NCBI GenBank assembly: GCA_033782935.1
Contig: JAWQEG010000286.1
Location: forward strand, 1,253,501 to 1,317,500
Source of the DNA: Petrolisthes cinctipes
Lineage: Eukaryota > Arthropoda > Malacostraca > Decapoda > Porcellanidae
Direction: 5' to 3'
Length of the DNA: 64,000 nt
A model generated the notes under the pieces. It ran no database searches. It was given only the letters and a program-made list of their open reading frames with translations, and was not told the DNA's origin. The position numbers and the translations under genes were made by a program. Positions 30,277-40,952 of this stretch are shown piece after piece (within the stretch, counting starts at the first letter, position 1; every line of letters starts with the position of its first letter).

Positions 30277-31146
30277 GAATTACCGTTATTGTGTACGGTT
30301 TTTCTACCTCCATTACCCGCTTATATAGACCATTCTAAGACTATTTTTTTGTATGGCATTTCATCCGCAAATGCCCCATTTACAAGATAGGGCATATTCA
30401 AATGGGGCATTTTGAAATTAGCCTGACCTTACCTAGACCACAGCAGAATACCAGGACCTATCCTGGGCAGACTACCGGGACCTAACCTGGGCAAAGTACC
30501 GCGACCTAACCTGGGGAAACTACCGGGAAATAACCTGGACAAACTACCGGGAAATAACTGTGGTAAAGTACAGGAAATGACCGGGGCAAAGTACTGGGAC
30601 CTAGCAGGATCTGGCAACACTGCTACAAAACGGTAATTCTTTCAATAAATACCAAAAATACACTATACATCAGATTCTGGTTAAGTTAGTTTTTTAATCT
30701 AATGCCAAAATACCATTTATTCCTCTTATCCCATTTTTCCTTGATCTTCATAGCCATGTTGTCTGATGGAAGAAAAAAAGGTATTTATTGAAAGAATTAT
30801 TGTTTTGTAGCAGTGTTGCCAGATCCGGCTAGGTCCCAGTATTTTGCCCCAGTCATTTCCTGTACTTTAACAGGATAATTTCCCAGTAGTTTATCCAGGT
30901 TAGGTCCCAGTAGTTTGTCCAGGTTAGGTCCCGGTAGTTTGCCCAGGTTAGGTCCTGGTAGTTTGCCCAGGTTAGGTCCCGGTAGTCTGATGCGGTCTAG
31001 GTTAGGTTAAGATAAAGTCAGGTAAGGTCAGACTAATATCAAAAATGCCCATTTGCAGAGGAAATGCCATAGAAGAAAATAGTCTTAGAATGGTCTACAT
31101 AAGTGGGTAATGAAGGTAGAACAACCGTACGCAATAATGGTAATTC
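30277..31146. mobile_element. Fold-back element with 24-bp internal repeats
   Basis: Large imperfect inverted repeat: arms of about 370 bp (30,277-30,653 and 30,780-31,146) around a 127-bp spacer. The outer ends pair through sequences such as tgtacggttttt and gtacggttgtt. Within both arms a unit of about 24 bp (ggtcccggtagtttgcccaggtta and its complement) is repeated four to six times. The inner edges match over 19 bp (aattctttcaataaatacc). Architecture of a fold-back DNA transposon or large MITE; no transposase inside. Confidence 0.75.
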
Positions 31147-31547
31147 TCATCTGTCAGTATACAACTTGTAATGGATACGACACATAAAGGGTGGTGGAAA
31201 TGCTTTATGATCAATAGTATATAAAGATGTTTTGCCCTTTTTATGTATCTAACCACTACAAACTCTTCCCAAATTTTATGAAATGAGCCTCGATATCCAT
31301 TTCAATTCTAGAACTGTACCTCTTACAGTACAGTATGTGTGCATTGTATTATTCTACTCATATGTCTTAGGGAAGTGTACTACATTAATGTTTATATATT
31401 CAGCTCTATAGGCTACACCCATAAACATTGGGGGCATATGGGCTTTTCTGAAGGAGGAAGATTATTTTACACAGGAGAGTTTGTGTTACCTATAGCTAGT
31501 GCCGCATGTGTTGTACAAATTACTGCTAATAATATTTTGGTTTTCAG
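31147..31547. other. Intergenic or intron, nothing recognised
   Basis: No coding region recognised. Ends in a plausible splice acceptor (ttttggttttcag) before 31,548. Confidence 0.4.
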
Positions 31548-31756
31548 GATAAAGCGTGTGCATAGAGAGTCTGAAGACTCTGAATCATCAGATTCTACAT
31601 CTCGGCCAAACCAAAGAAGCTTACCTGAGTCACCAGAAATACAGTTTGAGGAGACCAATAATCCAGGGGGCAATGAATATTCTAATTCACACAATATATC
31701 AAGATCTTCTTCTACTAAGGAAGTTGGTACACCATCAAGAACTGACCATGATGAAG
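31548..31756 (+). CDS. Possible 5' exon of the transposase-like gene
   Basis: Open segment between a good splice acceptor (ttttcag before 31,548) and a donor (aag|gtac at 31,757). It encodes an acidic, serine-rich low-complexity stretch (RESEDSESSDSTSRP...). Some transposase-derived invertebrate proteins of the family at 32,486-33,922 have such a segment before the conserved domain. The link is inferred from position only. Confidence 0.3.
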
Positions 31757-32139
31757 GTACTTATATTTTTAAGTTAATAAGATACATTATAGCTTTACCT
31801 CCATACATACAGATACCTTACTCAGTGTCTCCCGTCCAAGAGGGGTGGTTCACTCATGGCAGATATCAATAGGCATCTGGGAGGACAAATCCTCCCATTT
31901 CTCCTGCTTCTGCCATCAGTTACCTCTTGTGACATGCAAGGATACTTTTTCCCATTCCCACGGATTGGTTATTTGATTACCACCAGTGTAACAAAGAGGA
32001 TTGTGATTATGTGATATAATATAAATGATAACTAAGGGGGCAAATTGCACCTAGTGATGGATAATGAGTGTCCATACCAACCATAAAAAAAAAATATATA
32101 TATAATAAGAATAAATAAATAACAAAGTTCTTTTTTCAG

Positions 32140-32226
32140 GCTTGAAATCTGTTATGCTGGCTGTGACAAAATGTGAAGCTAGAGTACAAGATCAGCTTTG
32201 GCAGAAAAAGACCAAGTGTTATTAAT
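32140..32226 (+). CDS. Possible small exon of the transposase-like gene
   Basis: Follows a pyrimidine-rich acceptor (ttttttcag) and reads GLKSVMLAVTKCEARVQDQ... for 28 residues before TAA. The early stop means it is either decayed or not an exon. Confidence 0.2.
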
Positions 32227-32485
32227 AATCAGCAGAGCCAGGAAGATGACTCTTCCTCTCAGTAAAGTCTTATGAACCCATATTGTGTGTGATGGTCATG
32301 AATTAAGCTATAGAAAGCAAGAAAGTATTGGGAGTACAGGATTATTTTCCAAAAGAATAGTGAAAATCAGCTTGACCCATTATGGCCAGTACTTGGACTT
32401 TGCAACGTAGAGCTAAGAGAAAACTAAAAGAATATGAAGAACTGTGCATGAAAAACAAAAATAGTAAAATTCATAATATTTGTAA

Positions 32486-33922
32486 CACAACAAATTTTGG
32501 CCCATTCTGGTTGAATTTTGTAGTGAAAATATTTTACTTTCATATCCATTTGTTGTTGGTCTATTTTATGGAAATTCCAAACCAAATAATGTTCATGATT
32601 ACTTAAAAAAACTAATTGCAGAACTGGAGGAGCTGCAGAGTGGATATAAAGCCTTTGACAAATTATATGTGATAAAGGTTCATTGCTTCATTTGTGACGC
32701 ACCTGCACGTCAGTTTCTTAAGTGCATTACATCACATAATGGATATTTTGGATGTGAACGTTGTACACAGGAAGGTGTATATTTGCAAACTATGACATTT
32801 CCTGATTTAAATGCTCCATTGAGAACTGATAATGATTTTGTAACTGTGAATTACAAAAGGCATCAAAAAGCTGTATCACCTCTGTCAGCTCTTAATATTG
32901 GTATGGTGTCACAGTTTGTGCTTGATCCAATGCACCTTCTTTACTTGGGTGTGATGAAGAAACTTCTATATTTGTGGCTAAAAGGCCCATTACCTGTACG
33001 TATTGGCACAGCATGCAAAAATCAGATTTCAGCAATTCTTGAAGAAATATCTCCATACATGCCTGATGAATTTGCCAGAAAGCCACGTTCACTCGATAAT
33101 GTAGATAGATTCAAGGCTACAGAATTTCGTAGCTTCCTCCTATACACTGGCCCAGTTTGTTTAGCAGGCAACATAAATTCTGGTGTATACAAGAATTTTC
33201 TCTTGCTTAGTGTTGCTGTAACCTTAATGTCAAAAGAAAATGCCCCTGAAAATGCTGCAAATGCAAGGAAGTTATTATTTGCCTTTGTGAATCATTGTTC
33301 TGATTTGTATGTCCCCAGGTATCTAGTATACAATTTTCATAATTTGATTCATCTTCCAGATGACATTGCAAAGTATGGGTCTCTAAATAGATTTTCTGCA
33401 TTCTCCTTTGAGAATCATTTAGGCATGATGAAACAAATGCTTAGGAAGCCAAACTGTGCCTTAAATCAAGTGATCAACAGAATGTATGAGCGTATTTACA
33501 ACTCTAGATTAGTGCCTAAAATCATTCAAGAACCAGTACTGAAGCAAAGCCATTTTCATGGACCTCTACTTAAGGAAGGCCGACAACAACAGTTCAAGGA
33601 AATCCTTTTAGAAAGGTTTTGTATTAAAACAAATTTTGTTAATGGAGGAGTAATGATTAATAATCAAATTGGAGTAGTACAAAACATTGTGAAATATGAA
33701 GATGAGTCGGACATTATGATATTGTATAAAGAATACAGGAAATATTCACATTTATATGAATACACAATTAGTTCTGGGACTCTAGGAATATATATTGTTA
33801 ACAATCTGAGTGACAGTTTGAAATCATGCCATGTGAAAGATATAGAATGTAAATATGTATTGTTCCCACACAGAAATGGCACAGTAGCATTCCCCCTTTT
33901 GCATACTGGACATGGCCAGTGA
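32486..33922 (+). CDS. Transposase-derived protein (EnSpm/CACTA-like family), probably partial
   Basis: About 478 codons are open in one frame after a TAA at 32,483. The protein resembles the widespread invertebrate family of uncharacterised transposase-like proteins. Visible parts are FWPILVEF and PFVVGLFYGNSKPNNVHDYL, a Cys-rich CFICDAPARQFLKC...GCERC module, the MVSQFVLDPMHLLYLGVMKKLL block, ARKPRSLDNVDRFKATEFR and the NFHNLIHLPDDI / FSFENHLGMMKQMLRKP segments. No ATG opens the conserved region, so an upstream exon is needed or the 5' end is lost. I could not find terminal inverted repeats around it. The EnSpm/CACTA assignment is from memory of similar proteins and is moderate in confidence. 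It may be a domesticated or a recently dead copy. Confidence 0.65.
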   Translation, partial: HNKFWPILVEFCSENILLSYPFVVGLFYGNSKPNNVHDYLKKLIAELEELQSGYKAFDKLYVIKVHCFICDAPARQFLKCITSHNGYFGCERCTQEGVYLQTMTFPDLNAPLRTDNDFVTVNYKRHQKAVSPLSALNIGMVSQFVLDPMHLLYLGVMKKLLYLWLKGPLPVRIGTACKNQISAILEEISPYMPDEFARKPRSLDNVDRFKATEFRSFLLYTGPVCLAGNINSGVYKNFLLLSVAVTLMSKENAPENAANARKLLFAFVNHCSDLYVPRYLVYNFHNLIHLPDDIAKYGSLNRFSAFSFENHLGMMKQMLRKPNCALNQVINRMYERIYNSRLVPKIIQEPVLKQSHFHGPLLKEGRQQQFKEILLERFCIKTNFVNGGVMINNQIGVVQNIVKYEDESDIMILYKEYRKYSHLYEYTISSGTLGIYIVNNLSDSLKSCHVKDIECKYVLFPHRNGTVAFPLLHTGHGQ

Positions 33923-34001
33923 ACAATGATATTAAAATATAATATGTTTCTTCATACATATACAGTCCACGTACACACACACACAGGCCAATACGTGCGT
34001 A

Positions 34002-34206
34002 CAGTCGGGCACAATAATCCTTACCCCACATGAGTCTAAGCCCGAGATCTGAAGCAGGCGGTTTCTGGATGACAGTCCACCCAAACCATCACCAGCCACA
34101 CACATTTCGAACCAAAGGAGGCTTTTGGTGGGCTGTCTTTCAAAAACCGCATGCTCCAAATCTCGGGCTTCGACTCAGGGTGGCTAGGGATTGTGGTGCG
34201 CGACTG
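34002..34206. mobile_element. 205-bp Tc1/mariner-type MITE
   Basis: Starts CAGTCGGGCACAATAATCC and ends with the complement of CAGTCGCGCACCACAATCC, flanked on both sides by TA (34000-34001, 34207-34208). About 80 bp at each end pair imperfectly, so the whole element folds into a hairpin. TA target and CAGT-type ends are typical of non-autonomous Tc1/mariner (pogo-like) elements. Confidence 0.82.
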
Positions 34207-34319
34207 TACACACAGGCTGCACATGTACACAACAGGCTGAATGCAGACACACACACACACACACACACTGGTCAATAATGACATTTATATATGGATATCG
34301 CAAACAATTTGCTGTCTTA

Positions 34320-35020
34320 CCAATGCATTAATTATTATTTTTAGTTATTTGTATTTCCAGAAGTGGATTATACTTACGCCAAATAATGTTTACTGCTGTG
34401 ATGTTATCACCAAAGAACGTAATGTTTAGTTACTTTCATGTCTGAAAATGATATTTTATTTTTTATATTTATTTTATATCTATTTTCTTTTGTTAACCAA
34501 TTTAAAAAAGTCATGTCAATATGATTGATACAACTTATGATCTGCATTATTAGCTCATTACCAAAGCAGTGTCATTAATATTAGTTATTTTTATCTGCAT
34601 AAGTGGCTTATACTAATCATTATCAACACCCCATTTCCTATTCTTAAGGGGTATATGCTAATACTGTACTAAAATATTTTTCCTATGGTAACTTGTTATT
34701 ACTAATGCATTAATTATTATTTTTAGTTATTTGTATTTCCAGAAGTGGATTATACTTACACAAAATAATGTTTACTGCTGTGATGTTATCACCAAAGAAG
34801 TGTAATGTTTAGTTATTTGTATCTGCAAAAGTGGATTCTAGCTTATGTCAAAATAATGTTTACTGCTGTGATGTTATCACCAAAGAAGTGTAATGTTTAG
34901 TTACTTGTATCTGCAAAAGTGGATTATACTTAATTATATCAGAATATAGTTAACTGTTTTGATCTTATCACCGAAGAAGTGTTATTTTCAGTTACAGTAC
35001 TTGTATCTGCAGAAGTGATA
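34320..35020 (+). repeat. Imperfect tandem repeat of about 88 bp
   Basis: Five to six diverged copies of a unit containing gtatctgcaaaagtggatt, taatgtttactgctgtgatg and ttatcaccaaagaagtg. Clear copies start near 34,724, 34,810, 34,899 and 34,989, with further-diverged ones near 34,342 and 34,582. No coding potential. Confidence 0.8.
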
Positions 35021-35323
35021 TATATAGTGGATACTATTCATGGTGATACTATTCACTGTGATACATAAACTCATTTACATTTACGAAAAGTTGGTGATTT
35101 TGGAGAAGTAATTCTTGTATGTATTTAATTATTATTTTCATAGAATGTGTGTGATGTATTTTGGTAATTGTGGTTCAATGGACAGTGATAGTTCCAAGTA
35201 GTAGCCAGCCTCATGACGGTATTGCAAGAATTCTGAGAAAAATTAGCAATTCTAATGATTGATAACAAAAAAATTGCATTATCATGTATGTGTTGAATAA
35301 TAGCTATAAAGGGTTATTCAAAA

Positions 35324-35631
35324 CTATACAGATAAAATTACAAAATGAAGTCCTGACATGATATTAATCTTATTTCCCCCCAAAATCCCCAAAAATGAAA
35401 GGTTAATTTCAGACGTGAAAGCCAAATGCATTACTGTGGGCGAACGATCGAACTCTTCAAATGTGGGAGGGTGGGGTTGATTTTGAAGTGTTCGATCGTT
35501 TGCCCACGGTAATGGATTTGGCTTTCATGTCTGAAATTAATATTTTATTTTGGGGAAAAATACATATGGAAATTAGATAAATATCATGTCAGGGCTTCAC
35601 CCTGTAATTTTGTGAGTATAGTTTTGAGTAA
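35324..35631. mobile_element. 308-bp hairpin MITE
   Basis: Inverted repeat almost end to end. The termini are ttattcaaaactatac and the complement of ttactcaaaactatac. The arms share aattaca, tcctgacatgatat, gaaagccaaat and gcgaacgatcgaac-type blocks around a short centre near 35,470. No ORF. The target duplication is not clear, so the superfamily is unassigned. Confidence 0.72.
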
Positions 35632-35667
35632 CAATGTATTGTATGATCATTGGAAAATAAATGGTAT

Positions 35668-37660
35668 TCAAGTTCAAGTTCAAGTTTTAGGGTCCCGCAG
35701 AGGGCCGCTCATGGGCGGCATAATATGCGGGGGTTGTGCGGGGGATTTAGGGATCCAGGGCAGGATTAGGAAGAGGGTTAGGATAAGGGTGGATTGGGTC
35801 AGGGACTGTGGGTTGAGGATTAGGATTGGGGAGATAATGATTGGTGATCCTATTTCTAAACGTGTCAAGAGTGGGGCTATTAACTACGTGAGATGGGAGA
35901 TGATTCCACTCTTGGATGCTGCGGGGAAAGAATGAGTGCCTAAATATATCAGTGCTTGTCTGGTATGTATGGTATTTTAAGTTGTGGCTGCCTCTAGTGG
36001 ATCGTATACTTGTAGGGTGTAGATATGTGTCTTTGTCTATGTCAACTAACTTGTTTGTGATTTTGTATATCATCTGTTGTCTGTGTATCTGTCTTCGTGT
36101 TACTAATGGGTCTAGTTTTGTGTCTTGTTTAAGCAAAGTGACTGATGTAGTGTGTCTGTAATCACGTCTGGCCCATCTTGCAGTCTTGTTTTGTATGGAC
36201 TCTAATTTATTGATATTATTGTAAGTGTGTGGGTCCCAGACGGTGTCGCAATAATCTAAATGTGGCCGAACGAAAGTGTTGTATGCAATAATTTTGGTGT
36301 CTGTGTTACACCTGCTGAGGTTCCTGCGCAAGAACCCCAGGACCCTACTAGCTTTAGCCCTGATGCTACCTATGTGTGTGTTCCACCTCATGTCCGCTGA
36401 GATGTGGACGTCCAAGTATTTGTGGGAAGTGACTGTGTTGAGGTTGGTGTTGTGTAATTGGTATGTATATGGAATGACATTATGGGCACGGGTAAAACGG
36501 ATGTGATGGCATTTGTCTGGTCTAAATGTCATCTGCCACTTGACTTCCCAGTCTTCAAGTGCAGTTAGGTCGTCCTGTAGTCGAAGGCAGTCATTCCTAT
36601 CTTTAATTGGTCTGTAAACTAAGCTATCGTCTGCAAAGAGTCTAGTGGTAGAGGAAAGTGAAAGTGGGAGGTCATTAATGTATGAAAGGAAGAGAAGGGG
36701 ACCCAGGACAGTGCCCTGGGGTACCCCAGAGGTCACAGGAACAGATGGAGACTGACTACCGTCAAGAACTACACGTTGCTTTCTGGTAGTCAAGAACGTT
36801 CTAATCCAGTGAAGAAGTTGTCCCTGTATGCCATAGAATTCTAATTTGTGTAGTAGTCTTTGGTGAGGGACTTTGTCGAAGGCTTTGGCAAAGTCTAATA
36901 CTATGGCGTCAACCTGTCTGATTTTTGTGTCATTGAGGGACTGCAAGATGTCATGAGTAGTTACCAGTAGCTGCGTCTCACACGAGCGTTTAGGCCGAAA
37001 ACCGTGTTGATTGTCAGTCAGTATATTTTGCCTATCAAAGTGGTCCATTATGTGTCTATGAATAATGTGTTCTAAAATTTTGCAGGGGACTGAGGTAAGT
37101 GAAATAGGTCTATAATTAATGGGAAGGGTTCTGTCTCCGGATTTAAAGATTGGGGTCACATTTGCCAAAAGCCAGTCTTGAGGGAGTTCACCGGTCTGTA
37201 AAGTCTGTGAGAATATAACCTGCAGGACAGGGGCAAGAACGCTAGCGTTAGTCCTCAATATCCTGCAGGGTATATTGTCTGGTCCAGTCGCTTTGTGTAT
37301 GTCTACCTCAGATAAGAGTTTCTCAATTCCTTGGGTGTTTATATGAATGGGAGGGATAGGTGGGTGTGATGGTGTTGGCATGTCTGGTAAGTGTTCATGT
37401 TCATGGGTAAAAACGAACTGGAATTGTGTGTTAAGGGCGTTGGCTTTGTCTTGTGGGTGTGTAACCAAGGAATTGTTGTGTAGTAATGTTGTAATACCGG
37501 TCGAGTCTTGTTTGCGTGCTTTAAAAAAGCTGAAGAATTTTTTGTGGTTTTGTGTGTTGTCTGCGAGGAAAGTGGATGTGTATTTAGTTTCTGCTTGTTT
37601 AGTTTCTTTCCATAACGAAAAATATATTGTATATCTTTCATTGGCCCAGTACCTACCCAA
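35668..37660 (-). mobile_element. 5'-truncated CR1/L2-like LINE
   Basis: Minus-strand LINE keeping the RT-bearing part of ORF2 and its 3' end. The 3' tail is three repeats of acttga (plus strand ttcaagttcaagttcaag from 35,668), the type of short 3' microsatellite tail seen in CR1/L2-like elements. A C-rich 3' untranslated region precedes it. The 5' end is cut near 37,650, where the 177-bp tandem-repeat region begins. Confidence 0.82.
35747..37660 (-). CDS. CR1-like reverse transcriptase, N-terminally truncated but open
   Basis: About 637 open residues. RT motifs in order: HKATGPDNIPCRIL, NYRPISLTSVPCKILEHI, NQHGFRPKRSCETQL, VLDFAKAFDKVPH, TSGVPQGTVLGPLLFLSYIND, the catalytic F-A-D-D in RLFADDSLVYR, and the thumb region HKYLDVHISADMRWNTH. 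The C-terminal domain has the QNKTARWARRDYR...SVTLLKQ pattern of CR1-like elements. The endonuclease domain is missing because of 5' truncation. The first dozen residues come from flanking repeat sequence, not the LINE. The uninterrupted frame over 1.9 kb suggests a fairly recent insertion, but without an endonuclease it is inactive. Confidence 0.88.
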   Translation of the reverse strand: MGRYWANERYTIYFSLWKETKQAETKYTSTFLADNTQNHKKFFSFFKARKQDSTGITTLLHNNSLVTHPQDKANALNTQFQFVFTHEHEHLPDMPTPSHPPIPPIHINTQGIEKLLSEVDIHKATGPDNIPCRILRTNASVLAPVLQVIFSQTLQTGELPQDWLLANVTPIFKSGDRTLPINYRPISLTSVPCKILEHIIHRHIMDHFDRQNILTDNQHGFRPKRSCETQLLVTTHDILQSLNDTKIRQVDAIVLDFAKAFDKVPHQRLLHKLEFYGIQGQLLHWIRTFLTTRKQRVVLDGSQSPSVPVTSGVPQGTVLGPLLFLSYINDLPLSLSSTTRLFADDSLVYRPIKDRNDCLRLQDDLTALEDWEVKWQMTFRPDKCHHIRFTRAHNVIPYTYQLHNTNLNTVTSHKYLDVHISADMRWNTHIGSIRAKASRVLGFLRRNLSRCNTDTKIIAYNTFVRPHLDYCDTVWDPHTYNNINKLESIQNKTARWARRDYRHTTSVTLLKQDTKLDPLVTRRQIHRQQMIYKITNKLVDIDKDTYLHPTSIRSTRGSHNLKYHTYQTSTDIFRHSFFPRSIQEWNHLPSHVVNSPTLDTFRNRITNHYLPNPNPQPTVPDPIHPYPNPLPNPALDP

Positions 37661-37733
37661 TACATTTATAATGGATGACCAGAATAGGATATAAATGAAG
37701 AATCCACAGTTTAAACTGAATTGGTATCATGAT

Positions 37734-38264
37734 ATTGTTCCAATATCGGGCCAATACATACTTGATAATGGATACTGGAACAATAATGGAAGTAGATAAT
37801 TGGTCAACAATAGTTTCAATGTATGCCCGTTACTGGCCCAGTGTGCAAACGGATAATGGATCAATGCTGGCCCAGTGGTTTGCAATCATTGGTCCGATAT
37901 GTAATGTAATATTGTTCCAATATCGGGCCAATACATACTTGATAATGGATACTGGAACAATAATGGAAGTAGATAATTGGTCAACAATAGTTTCAATGTA
38001 TGCCCGTTACTGGCCCAGTGTGCAAACGGATAATGGATCAATGCTGGCCCAGTGGTTTGCAATCATTGGTCCGATATGTAATGTAATATTGTTCCAATAT
38101 CGGGCCAATATATACTTGATAATGGATACTGGAACAATAATGGAAGTAGATAATTGGTCAACAATAGTTTCAATGTATGCCCGTTACTGGCCCAGTGTGC
38201 AAACGGATAATGGATCGATGCTGGCCCAGTGGTTTGCAATCATTGGTCCGATATGTAATGTAAA
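37734..38264. repeat. 177-bp tandem repeat, three near-identical copies
   Basis: Units start at 37734, 37911 and 38088 (attgttccaatatcgggcc...). They differ at only a few positions, for example tacatac/tatatac and atcaatg/atcgatg. 177 is 59 codons, so an open frame runs through all three (37,729-38,322), but there is no sign it is a gene. A diverged partial unit (ggcccagtacctacccaatac) is seen at 37,645-37,690. Confidence 0.93.
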
Positions 38265-38284
38265 GGAAAAACGATACGGGGCCA

Positions 38285-39779
38285 TCACAAATCCAATATA
38301 CCTGTGTTTGCTGGGCTGCTGATAATGACGTATTGCATGTATATGTTTAGTAGTTTATCAATCCCTTTTTCTGGTAGATTCATTAATACGTTTTTAGTAA
38401 TACCTGTTAATCCTGGTGTTTTTTCTTTAAATTTTCTCAAATTATGTAGTAGTTCTACTTCTGTTATTTTTCCTGCATCTGGTATTCTCTCTAGGTAAAC
38501 TCTTTCATTTGGTGTTATGTCTTTAATTTTATCTTGCATCCATTCCTTTATTGTATTTTCATGTTCCTCATCAAAATTCTCATTTTCTTCTTCAGTGATT
38601 TTAAAAACTTGGCACCATATATTTCTGAAGGCTTTTTCCGTGTTATCATCTTTATAGATTTTGTTTCCATTGGTATCCTTAACATATGGGGTTTTAGTTT
38701 TTTCCTTTCCATCTAGTTGATTTATTTGTCTCCAAAATGCTTTTGATTCATTTGTATCATTAATATTTTCTATTCATCTGTTCCATTCCTCTTGTTTGTT
38801 CCTTCTATTTATATTATGTAATTGTTGAATTTAAGTTGTTTTATCATGCGTATTGTGTAGATATTTTGTCCATTTTTGTCGATGTAATTGTATGTGTCAG
38901 TGAATTGTGTTTGTATTATTCTAGTTTCTGCATTTATTCGTGGATGGGGTAAAGTTTTGTATTTTGTTCTCGGTATGTTCTTCTTCATAGCCTTTGTTAT
39001 TTCATCATGAAAGTTTTCTAGTTCTTTGTCTATTTCTTCTATACTTTTGTTATTTAAGTTATAGCTGGTCTTATATTTTCTAGATCTGATTTGTACCCTA
39101 ACCAGTTAGCTTTATTCATTAAATATCTTTTCTTTATTGGAATTTGTATGGGGCTGGTAGACAGTTTCATTACTATTAGAATGTGATCACTTGATGTTAA
39201 AGGACCTTGTTGGAGATGGTAGTTTACTGATGCTTTGTTATTACAAAAAACTCTGTCTGGGGTGGTGAAGTTTTGAAGTTTGGTCATAGATGGATTAATT
39301 TTCCTGCATTCATTATTGTATACAGAGAGTTGCCAACATTGTTATTATTGCTCTGTCCAAGACTTATGTGTCTTGCATTAAAATCTCCTAATATATAAGT
39401 TGGTCTGTTATAATTTATTAATTTTAGGCAATAATTTGCTGGTAAATATGGTCGTCTAGGTGGGAGATATGTTGTACCTATTATTATTTCTCCAATAGAT
39501 GTTTGTATTTTTACAGCTAATGTTTCTTCGGTAAAATTATCTATTAGTTTGTAAGTTATATTTTTCTTTATTGCAATTGCTACACCATCATTGAGTTCAC
39601 CAGACTTGTTTGATTTATATACATCACAATTAAAAATTTGCATTTTTGTCTTTTTCTCTTTGTCCATGTTCGTTTAGTAATATAATGTCAGAGTCGAAAA
39701 TTTTATATAGATTACTTAGTTCATATTTCTTTGTGTTCCAGTGACGAACATTGTGTTGTAGTATTGTTATTGTTTTCAT
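38285..39779 (-). pseudogene. Decayed LINE: endonuclease and RT-linker remnant
   Basis: Minus-strand ORF2 relic. A start MKTITILQHNVRHWNTKKYE at 39,779 opens an endonuclease domain that shifts frame near 39,667 and continues with GELNDGVAIAIKKNITY, TTYLPPRRPY and YILGDFNARH. A further piece with SSDHILIVMKL lies at 39,287-39,054. The region before RT is found at 38,539-38,285 (TPGLTGITKNVLMNLPEK...). It is cut at 38,285 just beyond the 177-bp repeats. Frameshifts and stops mark it as dead. Confidence 0.78.
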
Positions 39780-39799
39780 TGTATCTATGGTACTAACTT

Positions 39800-40250
39800 A
39801 TTTTTTCGTTCTCCTTGATTCTTCTAGGGGTGATCACTTGTTAGTGGACCTTGTTTTAAATAGTGATTTAGTGCTTTGTTGTTGCTAAATATTCTGTCTA
39901 GAGCTGTCATGTTCCTGTGTCCAACAAAAGTTTTGAATACAGAAGTTGATAATTTCTCACGTGTTCATTAATGTATATAATAATAGTGTTTCCTACATTG
40001 TTGTTACAATTATGTCCAAACATCATATGTCTAATATATATGTTGGTGTGTTGAAGTTTACTATTCATAAAAAAAAGTAGTTTTCTGAAAGGTATGGTCG
40101 TCATGGTGGTAGGTAGATTGTTGCTATAATTATTTCTCCAATTGTAGTATCTATTTGGACAGCTGTAATAACCTCTTGAGTAAAGTTATCTACAATTTTG
40201 TATTTAATGTTTCTTTGCATAGCTATTGCTACTCCATCATTTAGCTAATT
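39800..40250 (-). pseudogene. Second decayed LINE endonuclease fragment next to the H2A promoter
   Basis: Minus-strand sequence related to the neighbouring endonuclease relic (IDTTIGEIIIATIYLPP, then a stop). Its upstream edge abuts the H2A promoter at 40,250. The first 60 bp are also present beyond the H2A promoter of unit B (47,200-47,262), so this fragment predates the duplication of the H2A genes. Confidence 0.65.
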
Positions 40251-40251
40251 A

Positions 40252-40859
<608 letters not shown>

Positions 40860-40914
40860 GGTTGCTCTCTGTCCCTAGAAGCCTCCTTTCCTCCTCTTCC
40901 CAACTTATAAATCC

Positions 40915-40931
40915 GGCTCCTTTATGGAGCC
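40915..40931 (+). terminator. Histone 3' stem-loop of H2A (third copy)
   Basis: GGCTCCTTTATGGAGCC, 6-bp stem and 5-nt loop. A purine-rich acaaagag element at 40,944-40,952 is a likely U7 snRNA-binding downstream element. Confidence 0.9.
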
Positions 40932-40952
40932 ACATTTTCCTTCACAAAGAGT

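Noticed and set aside
37729..38322. 197-residue frame with three 59-residue repeats
   Set aside because: Results from a 177-bp (59-codon) tandem repeat. No similarity to known proteins or gene structure recognised.
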